From DASUPK01 sp963800285 (GTDB taxonomy: Bacteria > Actinomycetota > Thermoleophilia > Solirubrobacterales > 70-9): 64,000 nt of DNA. The notes beneath the pieces are model-generated. The model ran no database searches. It worked only from the letters and a program-made list of their open reading frames with translations, and was not told the DNA's origin. This document shows, piece by piece, positions 31,235 to 39,482 of this stretch; the stretch's first letter is position 1; each line of letters opens with the position of its first letter. The position numbers and the translations under genes are program-made. Location of the stretch: the NCBI GenBank assembly GCA_963800285.1, contig CAWDAL010000012.1, positions 136,790 to 200,789 of the forward strand, written 5' to 3'.

Positions 31235-32227
31235 ATGGAGTTCCGCAAGCTCGGCGATTCGGACATGGAGGTCTCGGAGATCTCGCTCGGCTCCTGGCTC
31301 ACCTACGGCGCCGGGGTGGAACGCGAGCACACCGAGGCCTGCACCAAGGCCGCTTTCGAGGCCGGGATCAACTTCTTCGACACCGCCAACGTCTACGGCG
31401 GCGGCGCGGCGGAGACGGCGTGGGGCGAGGTTCTCAAGGACTTCAAGCGCTCCGAATACATCCTCGCCACGAAGGTCTTCTTCCCGATGTCGGAGACCGA
31501 TCGCGGCCTCTCCCGCGAGCAGATCCACAAGCAGATCGACGCGTCGCTGGAGCGGCTGCAGACCGACTACGTCGATCTCTACCAGTGCCACCGCCCCGAC
31601 CCGGAGACCCCGATCGAGGAGACGATGGAGGCGCTCACCGAGGTCTGCGAGGCAGGCAAGGCGCGCGAAATCGGCTTCAGCGAGTGGACCGTCGAACAGG
31701 CGCAGGCCAGCCTCGAGGTCCCCAACACGAAGAAGTTCGTCTCCTCCCAGCCGCAGTACAACATGATCTGGCGCGCCCCCGAGGCCGAGCTGATCCCCTT
31801 CTGCGAGGAGCACGGCATCTCGCAGATCGTCTGGTCGCCGCTCGCCCAGGGAGTGCTGACGGGCAAGTACAAGCCGGGAGAGCCGCCGCCCGAGGACTCG
31901 CGCGCCGCGTCCGACTCCATGAACTGGGCGATGGACCGCTACCGCTCCGACGATCTGCTCGAGGCGATCCAGCGGCTGATCCCCGTTGCCGAGCAGGCGG
32001 GGCTCAGCATGGTGACCATGGCCCTCGCCTGGTGCCTGCGCCAGGACAACCTCGCCTCGGTGATCATCGGCGCCTCGAGGCCCCAGCAGGTCTTCGACAA
32101 CGCCGAGGCGGCGGGAGTGAAGCTCTCTCAGGACACTCTCGACGCGATCGACCAGGCGCTTGAGGGCGTCACCGTCGAGGGCCCGCGGCTGGCCAACTTC
32201 GCCGGCGAGGGCGTCAAGCACCGCTAG
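31235..32227 (+). CDS. aldo/keto reductase (potassium-channel beta-subunit-like)
   Basis: The 330-aa TIM-barrel enzyme has the AKR catalytic tetrad in context: FFDTANVYGGG (Asp, Tyr), YILATKVFF (Lys) and DLYQCHRPDP (His). The NADPH-binding end includes LAWCLRQDNLASVIIGASRP. The NFFDTANVYGGGAAE segment and GVLTGKY are typical of AKR families 6, 12 and 14, including Kv-beta-like and YghZ-type reductases acting on aldehydes such as methylglyoxal. ATG 31235 was chosen by the -10 spacing and the family N-terminus (MEFRKLGDSDMEVSEISLG). Monocistronic, followed by a hairpin. Confidence 0.94.
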   Translation: MEFRKLGDSDMEVSEISLGSWLTYGAGVEREHTEACTKAAFEAGINFFDTANVYGGGAAETAWGEVLKDFKRSEYILATKVFFPMSETDRGLSREQIHKQIDASLERLQTDYVDLYQCHRPDPETPIEETMEALTEVCEAGKAREIGFSEWTVEQAQASLEVPNTKKFVSSQPQYNMIWRAPEAELIPFCEEHGISQIVWSPLAQGVLTGKYKPGEPPPEDSRAASDSMNWAMDRYRSDDLLEAIQRLIPVAEQAGLSMVTMALAWCLRQDNLASVIIGASRPQQVFDNAEAAGVKLSQDTLDAIDQALEGVTVEGPRLANFAGEGVKHR

Positions 32228-32243
32228 CGGCTCCACGGAGCCG
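32228..32243. terminator. short hairpin between convergent genes
   Basis: CGGCTCC-AC-GGAGCCG immediately follows the reductase stop and precedes the convergent MpsC-like stop. Confidence 0.5.
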
Positions 32244-32256
32244 GAGCCGCCGGGCG

Positions 32257-32685
32257 TCAGGCCGAAGCGGCACCGTCCGCCTCGTAGAGCACCGGAGGTG
32301 CGGAGTCATCGGTAGCGCTGGTGGGCTCGAGGTAGAAGATCTCGAGGATGCGGTCGGGTGCGGTGAAGGTGACGCTTTCGTAGCTCTCGACCCGACGCCC
32401 TGAGAGCTTCTCCACGGCGCCGATGAACTCGTCGCGCATCGCGCTCTGAAAGGTCCGGCGCGCCTGCCGCACCATGTCCCGCTGTCCCTTCGCGACCAGC
32501 GTGTGCTCCATGGTGAGGAAGACGTTCTCCATCTCCACCAGGAGGAGGTTGTCGTGAGCGAAGAGGGCCTTGGCCTTCGTGGCCCCGCGGCCGTAGTACT
32601 CCTTGTGCAACCCGATCAGCTCCCGCGTCAGCGCGGAGAGCAGTTCCCCCTTCTGCGAAACAGATACTGCGGGTTCAGCTTCCAC
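32257..32685 (-). CDS. DUF2294 / MpsC-like protein
   Basis: The 142-aa helical protein contains LTRELIGLHKEYYGRGATKAKALF, LLLVEMENVFLTMEHTLVAKGQRDMVRQARRTFQ and RRVESYESVTFTAPDRILEIFYLE, which match the DUF2294 domain (named MpsC for a reported membrane-potential-generating system in some Gram-positives). No mpsA/mpsB partner is nearby, so the biochemical role stays open. GTG 32685 is preceded by GAAAGGA at good distance. It diverges from the STAS gene across a 279-nt promoter region. Confidence 0.82.
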   Translation of the reverse strand: MEAEPAVSVSQKGELLSALTRELIGLHKEYYGRGATKAKALFAHDNLLLVEMENVFLTMEHTLVAKGQRDMVRQARRTFQSAMRDEFIGAVEKLSGRRVESYESVTFTAPDRILEIFYLEPTSATDDSAPPVLYEADGAASA

Positions 32686-32828
32686 GAGACTGTCCTTTCA
32701 CCGAGAGCGGTTTGGGTGAGAAGCCTCGAGTCGTCCCAGTCGACCGATTCTCCACACAAATCAGAAACCGCTGCCCGACGTTGACGTCTGGAAGCAAGCC
32801 TCGCTGTTCAGCGTACCGGGACGGGGGG

Positions 32829-32834
32829 TACACT
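32829..32834 (+). promoter_or_regulatory. -10 box TACACT in the STAS gene leader
   Basis: TACACT follows a G-rich tract about 130 nt upstream of ATG 32965. Unlike its neighbours this gene appears to have a long leader and a Shine-Dalgarno. Confidence 0.4.
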
Positions 32835-32964
32835 AGGTTCGCTGGCGCAGGGTTCGACGGAAACTTGATCAGCCGGCACACGCATCACCACATCTCGGCG
32901 CTCCCGTCAAACAGGCGAGCCGCGCAGAGCGGCGACATTCGCATCCAGACGAAGGGAGCCCCCT

Positions 32965-33297
32965 ATGGGCGATGTACTCGAACCGACGTTTCGCGTCGAC
33001 TACGAGCAGGCCGACGATGGCGGCCACCGAATCAACCTCGCCGGAGAGATGGACCTGAGCAACGTCGACGAGGCTCGCAAGGCGATCATGAGGGCCATGG
33101 ACTCGGGCGGCTCAGCACCCGTCCTCATCGACATGAGCGAACTCGAGTTCATCGACTCGACCGGCATCAGGCTGCTGCTCGAGGTGCAGGCCGCCTCGAG
33201 CGCCGATTCCGACCGCGTCACCTTCCGGGGCATCCGGCCGGAGGTCGCGCAGACCCTGCGGGTCACCGGCGTCGATCAACAGCTCCAGACGGACTGA
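32965..33297 (+). CDS. STAS-domain anti-sigma factor antagonist (SpoIIAA-like)
   Basis: The 110-aa protein is a single STAS domain: INLAGEMDLSNVDEARKAI, then LIDMSELEFIDSTGIRLLLEV, where the Ser of D-S-T-G is the site phosphorylated by the cognate anti-sigma kinase, then RVTFRGIRPEVAQTLRVTG. In the partner-switching cascade the unphosphorylated form captures the kinase and frees the sigma factor. No RsbW-like kinase or SigB-like sigma is adjacent. GAAGGGAG precedes ATG 32965. A strong terminator follows. Confidence 0.93.
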   Translation: MGDVLEPTFRVDYEQADDGGHRINLAGEMDLSNVDEARKAIMRAMDSGGSAPVLIDMSELEFIDSTGIRLLLEVQAASSADSDRVTFRGIRPEVAQTLRVTGVDQQLQTD

Positions 33298-33302
33298 GCA
33301 AT

Positions 33303-33332
33303 AGAAAGGGCCCGCCGAGGCGGGCCCTTTCT
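33303..33332. terminator. strong bidirectional terminator
   Basis: A 13-bp stem AGAAAGGGCCCGC/GCGGGCCCTTTCT with a CGAG loop lies between the STAS gene and the convergent cold-shock gene. Confidence 0.85.
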
Positions 33333-33357
33333 AACGGTTCAGAAGCTTGGGGCTCCC

Positions 33358-33564
33358 TTACGCGACCTGCTTGACGCCGGTCGCAGCCGGGCCCTTGGGG
33401 CCGGCCTCGGTCTCGTACTCGACCTTCGCGCCCTCTTCGAGCGAACGGTAGCCGTCCCCCTCGATCGAGCTGAAATGGACGAACACGTCGTTAGAGCCAT
33501 CGTCGGGTGTGATGAACCCATAGCCCTTGTCGTTGCTGAACCACTTGACGGTTCCGGTAGGCAT
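33358..33564 (-). CDS. cold-shock protein (CspA family)
   Basis: The 68-aa OB-fold protein has both RNA-binding motifs: GTVKWFSNDKGYGFI (RNP1) and DVFVHFSSI (RNP2), with GPKGPAATGV at the end. It acts as an RNA chaperone that melts structured mRNA. ATG 33564 is preceded by GAGGAGG at 5-6 nt. The long upstream gap to the fatty-acid gene (about 160 nt) could hold the regulated 5' leader typical of this family. Confidence 0.97.
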   Translation of the reverse strand: MPTGTVKWFSNDKGYGFITPDDGSNDVFVHFSSIEGDGYRSLEEGAKVEYETEAGPKGPAATGVKQVA

Positions 33565-33725
33565 CTCGCCTCCTCTTACTTGTGCTGCGAACGCGAGGAA
33601 GCAAGAAGCAACAACGCGAGCGCTACGCACACCTTTGCCGGTATCACCGGCCTAACGCCGGGGACGGTAGCAGCCCGGAGGACGGAACCCGCGACCGGAT
33701 CGCGACCGCGGGCGTCGCGGACCTG

Positions 33726-34928
33726 CTAGTTGTCGCCCAGACGGCAGAGGACCTGGTAGACCGAGGTGAAGTCGATCTCGAAGCCGTTCCGCGCCGCGCG
33801 CAGATAGAGGCGCCAGACGCGCAGGCGCTCCGGACCGGCCAGCTCCTCGGCCCGTTCGATGTTGTCGTCGAGGTTGCGGATCCAGTGGCGAAGGGTTTCG
33901 GCGTAGTCGGAGCCGAACTCCTCGACGTGCTGGGCGATGAAGCCCGCGCGCTCCAGGGCGAGGATCACGCGCGAGACGTGCGTCGTCTCGCCGTCTGGGA
34001 AGACGTAGCGCTCCGAGAACGGGCCTCCCTCGATGTTGCCGTGCCGCAGCCGCGAGATCCCGTGGTTGAGCAGGCGCCCGCCGGGCCGCAGCATCGAGGC
34101 GAGCTGCTCTGCGTAGACGTCGATCTGCGACTCGCCGACGTGCTCGACCATCCCGATCGAGGCGACGGCGTCGAAGTCCTCCCCGGCGAGCTCGCGGTAG
34201 TCCTGCACGCGGATCTCCACCTTGCCGGAGAGGCCGGCGTCAGCGACGCGCTTTCGGGCCAGCTCCGCCTGATTCTCCGAGAGCGTGATGCCCACGGCCT
34301 CGACGCCATGCCGCTGCGCCGCGTGCATGACGAAGCTCCCCCAGCCGCAGCCGACGTCGAGCACGCGCTGGCCGGCCCGCAGCCCGAGCTTCGTGCAGAC
34401 CAGCTCGAGCTTGGTGTCCTGCGCCGCCGCGAGCGACTTCGCGCCGCGGGAGAAGATCGCGCAGGAGTAGGTCATCGACTCGTCGAGGAAGAGCGAGAAG
34501 AACTCGTTGCCGACGTCGTAGTGGTGGCGCACCGCCTCGCGGTCGCGCTTGGTGGTGTGCTTGCGCCCTCGAAGGCGCATCTCGGCCTTCGGCGGGGCAG
34601 GGGGTCGGCGCACGCCGGCGGCCCGCAGCGCCGCCGCGATCAGCCGCGCCTTGGTCGCCGCGCCGACGGGTGGCGGCTTCCACTCGTTGAGGACGTCGAT
34701 CACCTTGTCGATGTCGTCGATCTCGATCTCGCCCGCCACGTAGGCGCGCCCGAGGCCGAGTTGGCCGGGTGCAGCGACCGCGTAGGCGAGGGCGTCCTCG
34801 GAGTGCGCCCTGAAGGTCGGGCCGCCGCCGTTGGTGGGTGGCACCCGGGATCCGTCCCAGAGCTCGATGGTGAACGGGCGGTCCGGGAAGGCCCGTTCGA
34901 TCTCCTTGACGAGTGGCTCAGTCGGCAT
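33726..34928 (-). CDS. cfa: cyclopropane-fatty-acyl-phospholipid synthase family methyltransferase
   Basis: The 400-aa protein has an N-terminal lipid-binding domain (residues 1-115) and a SAM methyltransferase core: HHYDVGNEFFSLFLDESMTYSCAIF, RVLDVGCGWGSFVMHAA (motif I), VGITLSENQAELA, SIGMVEHVG and FPDGETTHVS. It adds a methylene across cis double bonds of membrane acyl chains, or modifies them similarly as mycolic-acid cyclases do. The start is the ATG 6 nt after TAGGGT. It is divergent from a delta-9-type desaturase, which could supply its unsaturated substrate. Confidence 0.93.
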   Translation of the reverse strand: MPTEPLVKEIERAFPDRPFTIELWDGSRVPPTNGGGPTFRAHSEDALAYAVAAPGQLGLGRAYVAGEIEIDDIDKVIDVLNEWKPPPVGAATKARLIAAALRAAGVRRPPAPPKAEMRLRGRKHTTKRDREAVRHHYDVGNEFFSLFLDESMTYSCAIFSRGAKSLAAAQDTKLELVCTKLGLRAGQRVLDVGCGWGSFVMHAAQRHGVEAVGITLSENQAELARKRVADAGLSGKVEIRVQDYRELAGEDFDAVASIGMVEHVGESQIDVYAEQLASMLRPGGRLLNHGISRLRHGNIEGGPFSERYVFPDGETTHVSRVILALERAGFIAQHVEEFGSDYAETLRHWIRNLDDNIERAEELAGPERLRVWRLYLRAARNGFEIDFTSVYQVLCRLGDN

Positions 34929-34934
34929 ATCCCG

Positions 34935-34940
34935 ACCCTA
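34935..34940 (-). promoter_or_regulatory. -10 box TAGGGT (minus strand), leaderless promoter of cfa
   Basis: On the minus strand TAGGGT lies 6 nt before the ATG at 34928. Confidence 0.55.
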
Positions 34941-35086
34941 GCGGGGCGCGAGATGGACTTCGTGTTAGGGAAGCCGAATTGCTCACCACAACCTTAGGAA
35001 ATGACGCTAGGGTCCGTTGCCCGGGACTCGAGTCGCGACGGCGAGAGTCGGAATGACTCGGTCAGGACCAAACAAAGGAGACACCC

Positions 35087-36097
35087 ATGTCGGACGTTGC
35101 CGCTGGAGTGACAGCGCCTCCCACCGGCCCGCCGACCGCCACGGCGAAGCCTTCCAATTCCCTCTCGCGGAGGGCACCCAAGCCCCTCGCTGAGGCCATT
35201 CAGCCGGTCGCCCACGAGACCCGCGACAGGATCATCACCGGGATCCTCACGGTCGTGCCCTTCCTGATGCTGGGCTTCGTCATCTGGCAGCTCGCGGGGA
35301 GCTGGCTGCGCTGGAGCGATCTGCTCGTCTTCGCGCTGATCTACATCCCGACTGGGCTTGGGATCACGGTCGGCTTCCACCGCCTCTTCACCCACCGAAG
35401 CTTCAAGACCGGACCTGCCACGCGCGCCGTGATCGGCGCTCTCGGCTCCGCTGCCATCGAGGGCCCGATGATCTCCTGGGTGGCCGACCACCGCAAGCAT
35501 CACGCCTTCTCCGATCAGGAGGGGGATCCCCACAGCCCTCACGTCGGTCACGGTGAGGGCGTCTGGGCCCAGTTCAAGGGCTTCTTCCACGCCCACCTCG
35601 GCTGGCTCTTCATCCACACGCAGCGCGGCGCCAAGGACCGCTTCGCCCCGGACCTGCTCAAGGATCCGGTGGCGCGCTTCATCGATCGCACCTTCCTGCT
35701 CTGGGCGGCGGTCGGCCTGGCCGTTCCATTCGGGCTCGGTGTCGCCATCGGCGGCACCGTGATGGCCGGCGTCACCGGCCTGCTCTGGGGGGGCGCCGTG
35801 CGGATCTTCGTCCTGCACCACGTCACCTACTCGATCAACTCGCTCTGCCACATGTTCGGCAAGCGTGACTTCGAGACGAAGGATGAGTCGCGGAACCTGG
35901 CCTGGCTCGCGATCCCGACGTTCGGTGAGGCCTGGCACAACAGCCACCACGCGTTCCCAACATCGGCCGTGCACGGGATGAAGAAGCGGCAGATCGACCC
36001 CTCGGCGGCCGTGATCTGGTCGCTCGAGAAGCTGGGCCTGGCCTGGGACGTCGTCCGGATCGCCCCGGAGCGACAGGCCGCCAAAGCCACCGCGTAG
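35087..36097 (+). CDS. membrane acyl-lipid/acyl-CoA desaturase (delta-9 type)
   Basis: The 336-aa protein has four membrane helices and the three His boxes of diiron desaturases: FHRLFTHRSF (HxxxxH), DHRKHHAFSD (HxxHH) and AWHNSHHAFP (HxxHH). It inserts a cis double bond in saturated acyl chains using oxygen and an electron donor. The N-terminal about 50 residues are Pro/Thr-rich and cytosolic. AAAGGAGACACC precedes the ATG. The divergent pairing with the cyclopropane synthase suggests coordinated membrane-fluidity control. Confidence 0.95.
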   Translation: MSDVAAGVTAPPTGPPTATAKPSNSLSRRAPKPLAEAIQPVAHETRDRIITGILTVVPFLMLGFVIWQLAGSWLRWSDLLVFALIYIPTGLGITVGFHRLFTHRSFKTGPATRAVIGALGSAAIEGPMISWVADHRKHHAFSDQEGDPHSPHVGHGEGVWAQFKGFFHAHLGWLFIHTQRGAKDRFAPDLLKDPVARFIDRTFLLWAAVGLAVPFGLGVAIGGTVMAGVTGLLWGGAVRIFVLHHVTYSINSLCHMFGKRDFETKDESRNLAWLAIPTFGEAWHNSHHAFPTSAVHGMKKRQIDPSAAVIWSLEKLGLAWDVVRIAPERQAAKATA

Positions 36098-36137
36098 GAG
36101 CGGGCTTCTACGGATGCGGTCCCTCCGGGGGCCCGAC

Positions 36138-36143
36138 TAGGGT
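36138..36143 (+). promoter_or_regulatory. -10 box TAGGGT before the lipoprotein gene
   Basis: TAGGGT lies 7 nt before TTG 36151 and overlaps an in-frame GTG at 36142, which argues for the TTG as the true start. Confidence 0.5.
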
Positions 36144-36150
36144 GGCCGCC

Positions 36151-37494
36151 TTGTCTCGCCGCCTCGCAGCCACCCTAATCGCCTGCGCTGCGATTGCCGC
36201 CGGCCTGGTCCTCGTCGCCTGCGGCGGCGGGAGTGACGACGGCGGCGACAACCAGGTCGGCGATGTCCAGGGCATCAACGCCGACTGCGGCGACGTCCAG
36301 TACTCCGGCAGCGGGACGGCGACCAAGCTGATCGTCTCCGACCTGCCGCTGAAGGGCGACTCGGCCGAGCGCTCGAAGCAGCAGAACGACGCGATCGTGC
36401 AGGAGATCGCGCGCAAGGGCTGGCAGGCGGGCAACGACATCCAGGTCGCCTTCCAGGCCTGCGACGACTCGATCGCCTCAACCGGCGAGTGGGACGAGAA
36501 CCTCTGCCGCTCGAACGCGCAGAAGTACGCCGCCAATCCCGACGTGATCGGTGTGATCGGCACCTACAACTCGGGCTGCGCCGCCATCGAGATGCCGGTC
36601 CTCAACGGGGCTTCGGGCGGGGGCGTCCCGATGGTCTCGCCGGGCAACACCTTCGTCTGCCTGACTGAGCCGAGCCCGAGGCTCTGCAAGCCGGATGAGC
36701 CCGGCAAGTACTTCCCCTCCGGCAACCGCAACTACATCCGCGTGGTCCCGAACGACGCCGTCCAGGGCGCCGGGATGGCGAGCTTCGCAAATGAGCAGGG
36801 GATCCGGAAGCCGTTCATCCTGATCGCCTCGGACGATCCGACGAGCGAGGGACAGGGCCGAACCTTCGAGGGCGCGGCGAAGTCGCTGGGGATGAGCATC
36901 GCCGGGGTCGAGCGCTACGACCCGAAGGCGAGCAGCTATACGGATCTGATGAAGAAGGCGAAGGCCGCCGGCGCGGACTCCGTCTTCCTCGGCGCGATCC
37001 TGGAGGAGAACGGGGCGCAGCTGATCGAGGACAAGGTTTCGGTGCTCGGGCCGAACGGCGGCGCCGTGAAGCTGCTCGCGCCGGACGGCTTCGCGCAGCA
37101 GAACACGATCGATCAGGCGGGCTCGGCCTCGGCCGGGATGTACGTCAGCCTTCCGGGCAAGGTCCCGGGAAGCCTCACGGGGGAGGGATCAGTGTTCGTC
37201 AACGAGCTTCGCTCCCAGGTCGGCGATCAGCCGATCGAGGTCTTCGCGCCGTATGCCGGCCAGGCTGCAGCGGTGCTGCTCGACGCCATCAGGGTGGGCA
37301 AGACCCGCGCGGGCACGATTGACACTCTCTTTGCGACCAAGGTCACCGACGGCATCACCGGAAACTTCGCGATCACGCCCAGCGGGGATCCGCAGCCGGC
37401 TCCGATCAGCGTGCAGAAGGCCGCTGCCACGTTCGAGCTCGAGAGGACGATCGTGCCACCGCCGGACCTGGTCTCCGCCGCCCGCGGGGGATAG
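36151..37494 (+). CDS. periplasmic-binding-protein lipoprotein (branched-chain amino acid ABC transporter type)
   Basis: The 447-aa product has a signal peptide with lipobox (AAGLVLVACGGG), then a type I periplasmic binding fold: KLIVSDLPLKGDSAERSKQQ, DVIGVIGTYNSGCAAIEMPVL, GVPMVSPGNTFVCL, YIRVVPNDAVQGAGMASFA and FILIASDDPTSEGQG. This matches LivK-like receptors for amino acids or small amides. No permease or ATPase genes are adjacent, so it may serve a distant transporter or act as a sensor. TTG 36151 was chosen over GTG 36142 from the promoter spacing. Confidence 0.87.
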   Translation: MSRRLAATLIACAAIAAGLVLVACGGGSDDGGDNQVGDVQGINADCGDVQYSGSGTATKLIVSDLPLKGDSAERSKQQNDAIVQEIARKGWQAGNDIQVAFQACDDSIASTGEWDENLCRSNAQKYAANPDVIGVIGTYNSGCAAIEMPVLNGASGGGVPMVSPGNTFVCLTEPSPRLCKPDEPGKYFPSGNRNYIRVVPNDAVQGAGMASFANEQGIRKPFILIASDDPTSEGQGRTFEGAAKSLGMSIAGVERYDPKASSYTDLMKKAKAAGADSVFLGAILEENGAQLIEDKVSVLGPNGGAVKLLAPDGFAQQNTIDQAGSASAGMYVSLPGKVPGSLTGEGSVFVNELRSQVGDQPIEVFAPYAGQAAAVLLDAIRVGKTRAGTIDTLFATKVTDGITGNFAITPSGDPQPAPISVQKAAATFELERTIVPPPDLVSAARGG

Positions 37495-37557
37495 GGGACC
37501 TCACAGCCCGCCGGTCGCGGACGTTTCGTCAGTGACCACCGTGAGAAAGGGCTAGTG

Positions 37558-38487
37558 ATGAGCAAGCGACCGAGGCTTCGACTCGCCAAGGCCGTGATGG
37601 TCCCGGTCTGGAGCAGCGGCTTCATCGTCGGGACGCTGGCCGTGCGGCACGCACCCGGCCTCTCGATCCTCTGCTGGCGGATGAGCGCCGCCGCCCTGGC
37701 CATGGGCGCGATCGCCATGGCGATGAGGGCACCCTGGCCGCGGGAGCGGGGGGCGATCGTTCAGATGGTCGTCGTCGGACTGCTCCTGCAGGCGGCCCAG
37801 TTCGTCGGCATCTTCCTCGCGCTGCAGCACGGCGTCGCCGCGGGCCTGGTGGCGCTGCTGGCCGGATCGAGCCCGCTCCTGGTGGCGGTCTTCGCCACCT
37901 TCCTGCTGGACGAGCACCTCGAGCCAGTGCAGTGGCTGGGCTCGGCGATCGGCGTCGCAGGCGTCGTGCTGGCGGTGGCGGAGGAGCTCAACGGCGGCGG
38001 CTCGGCGCTCGGCTTCGTGTTCGCCCTGGTCGGCCTGGCCGGGCTGGTCGGGGGCACTCTCGTGCAGCGGGCGCACGGCTCCAACGTCGATCCGAAGGTG
38101 GCCAACACGATCCAGCTGCTGACCGCCACGGCCGTGATCGCTCCACTGGCGGCGTTCACCCAGGGTTTCAGCATGAGCGCCGAGGCACTGGCGCCACTCG
38201 CCTGGCTGACGTTCGGCCTCTCGATCGGCGCCGTGATGCTCTTCTTCTGGCTGCTCCGCAATGAGAAGAGCGGCGAGGCGACCAGCTTCCTCTACCTGGT
38301 GCCGGCGACGACGGCGATCGCCGGGGTCCCGATCCTCGGTCAGCCGCTCAGCGCCGGCGCCGTGGCGGGCCTGGTCCTCGCGCTGATCGGCGTGCGGATG
38401 GTGAGCGCCCCGGCCGAGGGTCTCAGCAGCGGTGAATGGCTGCGGCGCTTTGCACTGCCTGGAAGGCTGAGCCGGGGATCGACTTGA
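37558..38487 (+). CDS. EamA/DMT-superfamily permease
   Basis: The 309-aa protein has about ten membrane helices arranged as two EamA repeats: WSSGFIVGTLAVRHAPGLSIL ... LLAGSSPLLVAVFATFLLDEHL (repeat 1) and ALVGLAGLVGGTLVQRAHGS ... YLVPATTAIAGVPILGQPLS (repeat 2). Such exporters move amino acids, nucleosides or other metabolites. ATG 37558 was preferred over an adjacent GTG; AAAGGG lies upstream. Its 3' end overlaps the convergent secreted-protein gene by 65 nt. Confidence 0.92.
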   Translation: MSKRPRLRLAKAVMVPVWSSGFIVGTLAVRHAPGLSILCWRMSAAALAMGAIAMAMRAPWPRERGAIVQMVVVGLLLQAAQFVGIFLALQHGVAAGLVALLAGSSPLLVAVFATFLLDEHLEPVQWLGSAIGVAGVVLAVAEELNGGGSALGFVFALVGLAGLVGGTLVQRAHGSNVDPKVANTIQLLTATAVIAPLAAFTQGFSMSAEALAPLAWLTFGLSIGAVMLFFWLLRNEKSGEATSFLYLVPATTAIAGVPILGQPLSAGAVAGLVLALIGVRMVSAPAEGLSSGEWLRRFALPGRLSRGST

Positions 38488-39472
38488 GCTGATCCAGGTT
38501 CTCGTCCGACCAGCGTCGATCCGAGGTGCCGGAGATGAACCAGTTGGACCCATTGTCGGCGACGATCAGGCCGTACTGCTTCATCGCAGCCGCAATCGCG
38601 TGCGCCGGCCCGCTGATGCCGGAGATGTCGTAGCCGGCCGACAGGCGCAGCCGCAGGCCCATCGGCGGAGCGCCGGCGCTCGAGGTGTGGCCGGCGCAAT
38701 GGGAGGCGGGGTGGAGGTAGGCGTCCTGGGTGGAGCTGACGGTCACCCGGATCGCGTGGTTGATGTGGCCCGCAACGGCTTCGTCGTAGCGGACGAGGCC
38801 GGGGAAGATCGGCAGCCCCGCGGCGTCGGCCGAGGTGAAGCCCTCTGGACGGAGCGCGGCCGACCGCAGATTCCAGATCACGGCGCTGTCGGCGTTCCAG
38901 TGGGATGCGAGGGTGCGCCGAGCGGAGCGAGGTGCAACCCGTTTTGTGGTGGTCTTGCGGGCGAAGGCGCGATAGAGCTCATAGAGCTTGCAGCGGGCCG
39001 AGTCGACGGTGATCACGTGACGGTCGCCGTCCGAGCGCTGGCCGCCCTCGACCAGCGCCTTGAGCGGCACGCGGTAGGCGCCGTGATCGGACTCGTCGCC
39101 GTAGGCGGTGAAGTGGACCTTGGTGCGCTTCTGCTTCTTGCCGACGACGGCGTAGGGAAAGCCGTACGCCCGGGGTGAGCCAAAGTCGGGGTGGACGAGG
39201 TCGCCCCCGTGGGCGCCGATGTAGGAGATGTACGCGGCCGAGTTTGGGTCGGGCGGCGCGGCAGAGACGTCCTGGTTCCAGGCCGACTCGTCCGCGGCCG
39301 AAGGAGCGCTCGGCCCAGCGGCGGAGGCGGGGAAGAGGGGGCAGGCCCGGAGACTCGGGTAGGGACCGCGTGGCTGCCTGTGGTGGTGGTGCTTGCGCTT
39401 TGCCGCGCTCGCGCCGGCAACCGCCAGCGCGAGGATGACCCCGATCGCCACCGCCTTCCCCGGCCAGCGCAT
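38423..39472 (-). CDS. secreted protein of unknown function (349 aa)
   Basis: A signal peptide (KAVAIGVILALAVAGASAAK) and a His-rich linker (KRKHHHHRQPRG) precede a well-ordered domain: ESAWNQDVSAAPPDPNSAAY, YGDESDHGAYRVPL, DRHVITVDSARCKLYELYRA, NADSAVIWNLRSAALRPEGF, TSADAAGLPIFPGLVRYDE, PPMGLRLRLSAGYDIS and YGLIVADNGSNWFISG. I recognise this as a conserved extracellular protein found in many soil bacteria but know of no assigned activity. The Asp/His-rich loops might bind metal. The 65-nt antisense overlap with the EamA gene falls in its C-terminus. Confidence 0.8.
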   Translation of the reverse strand: MRWPGKAVAIGVILALAVAGASAAKRKHHHHRQPRGPYPSLRACPLFPASAAGPSAPSAADESAWNQDVSAAPPDPNSAAYISYIGAHGGDLVHPDFGSPRAYGFPYAVVGKKQKRTKVHFTAYGDESDHGAYRVPLKALVEGGQRSDGDRHVITVDSARCKLYELYRAFARKTTTKRVAPRSARRTLASHWNADSAVIWNLRSAALRPEGFTSADAAGLPIFPGLVRYDEAVAGHINHAIRVTVSSTQDAYLHPASHCAGHTSSAGAPPMGLRLRLSAGYDISGISGPAHAIAAAMKQYGLIVADNGSNWFISGTSDRRWSDENLDQLKSIPGSAFQAVQSAAAIHRC

Positions 39473-39482
39473 GCGATCGATC

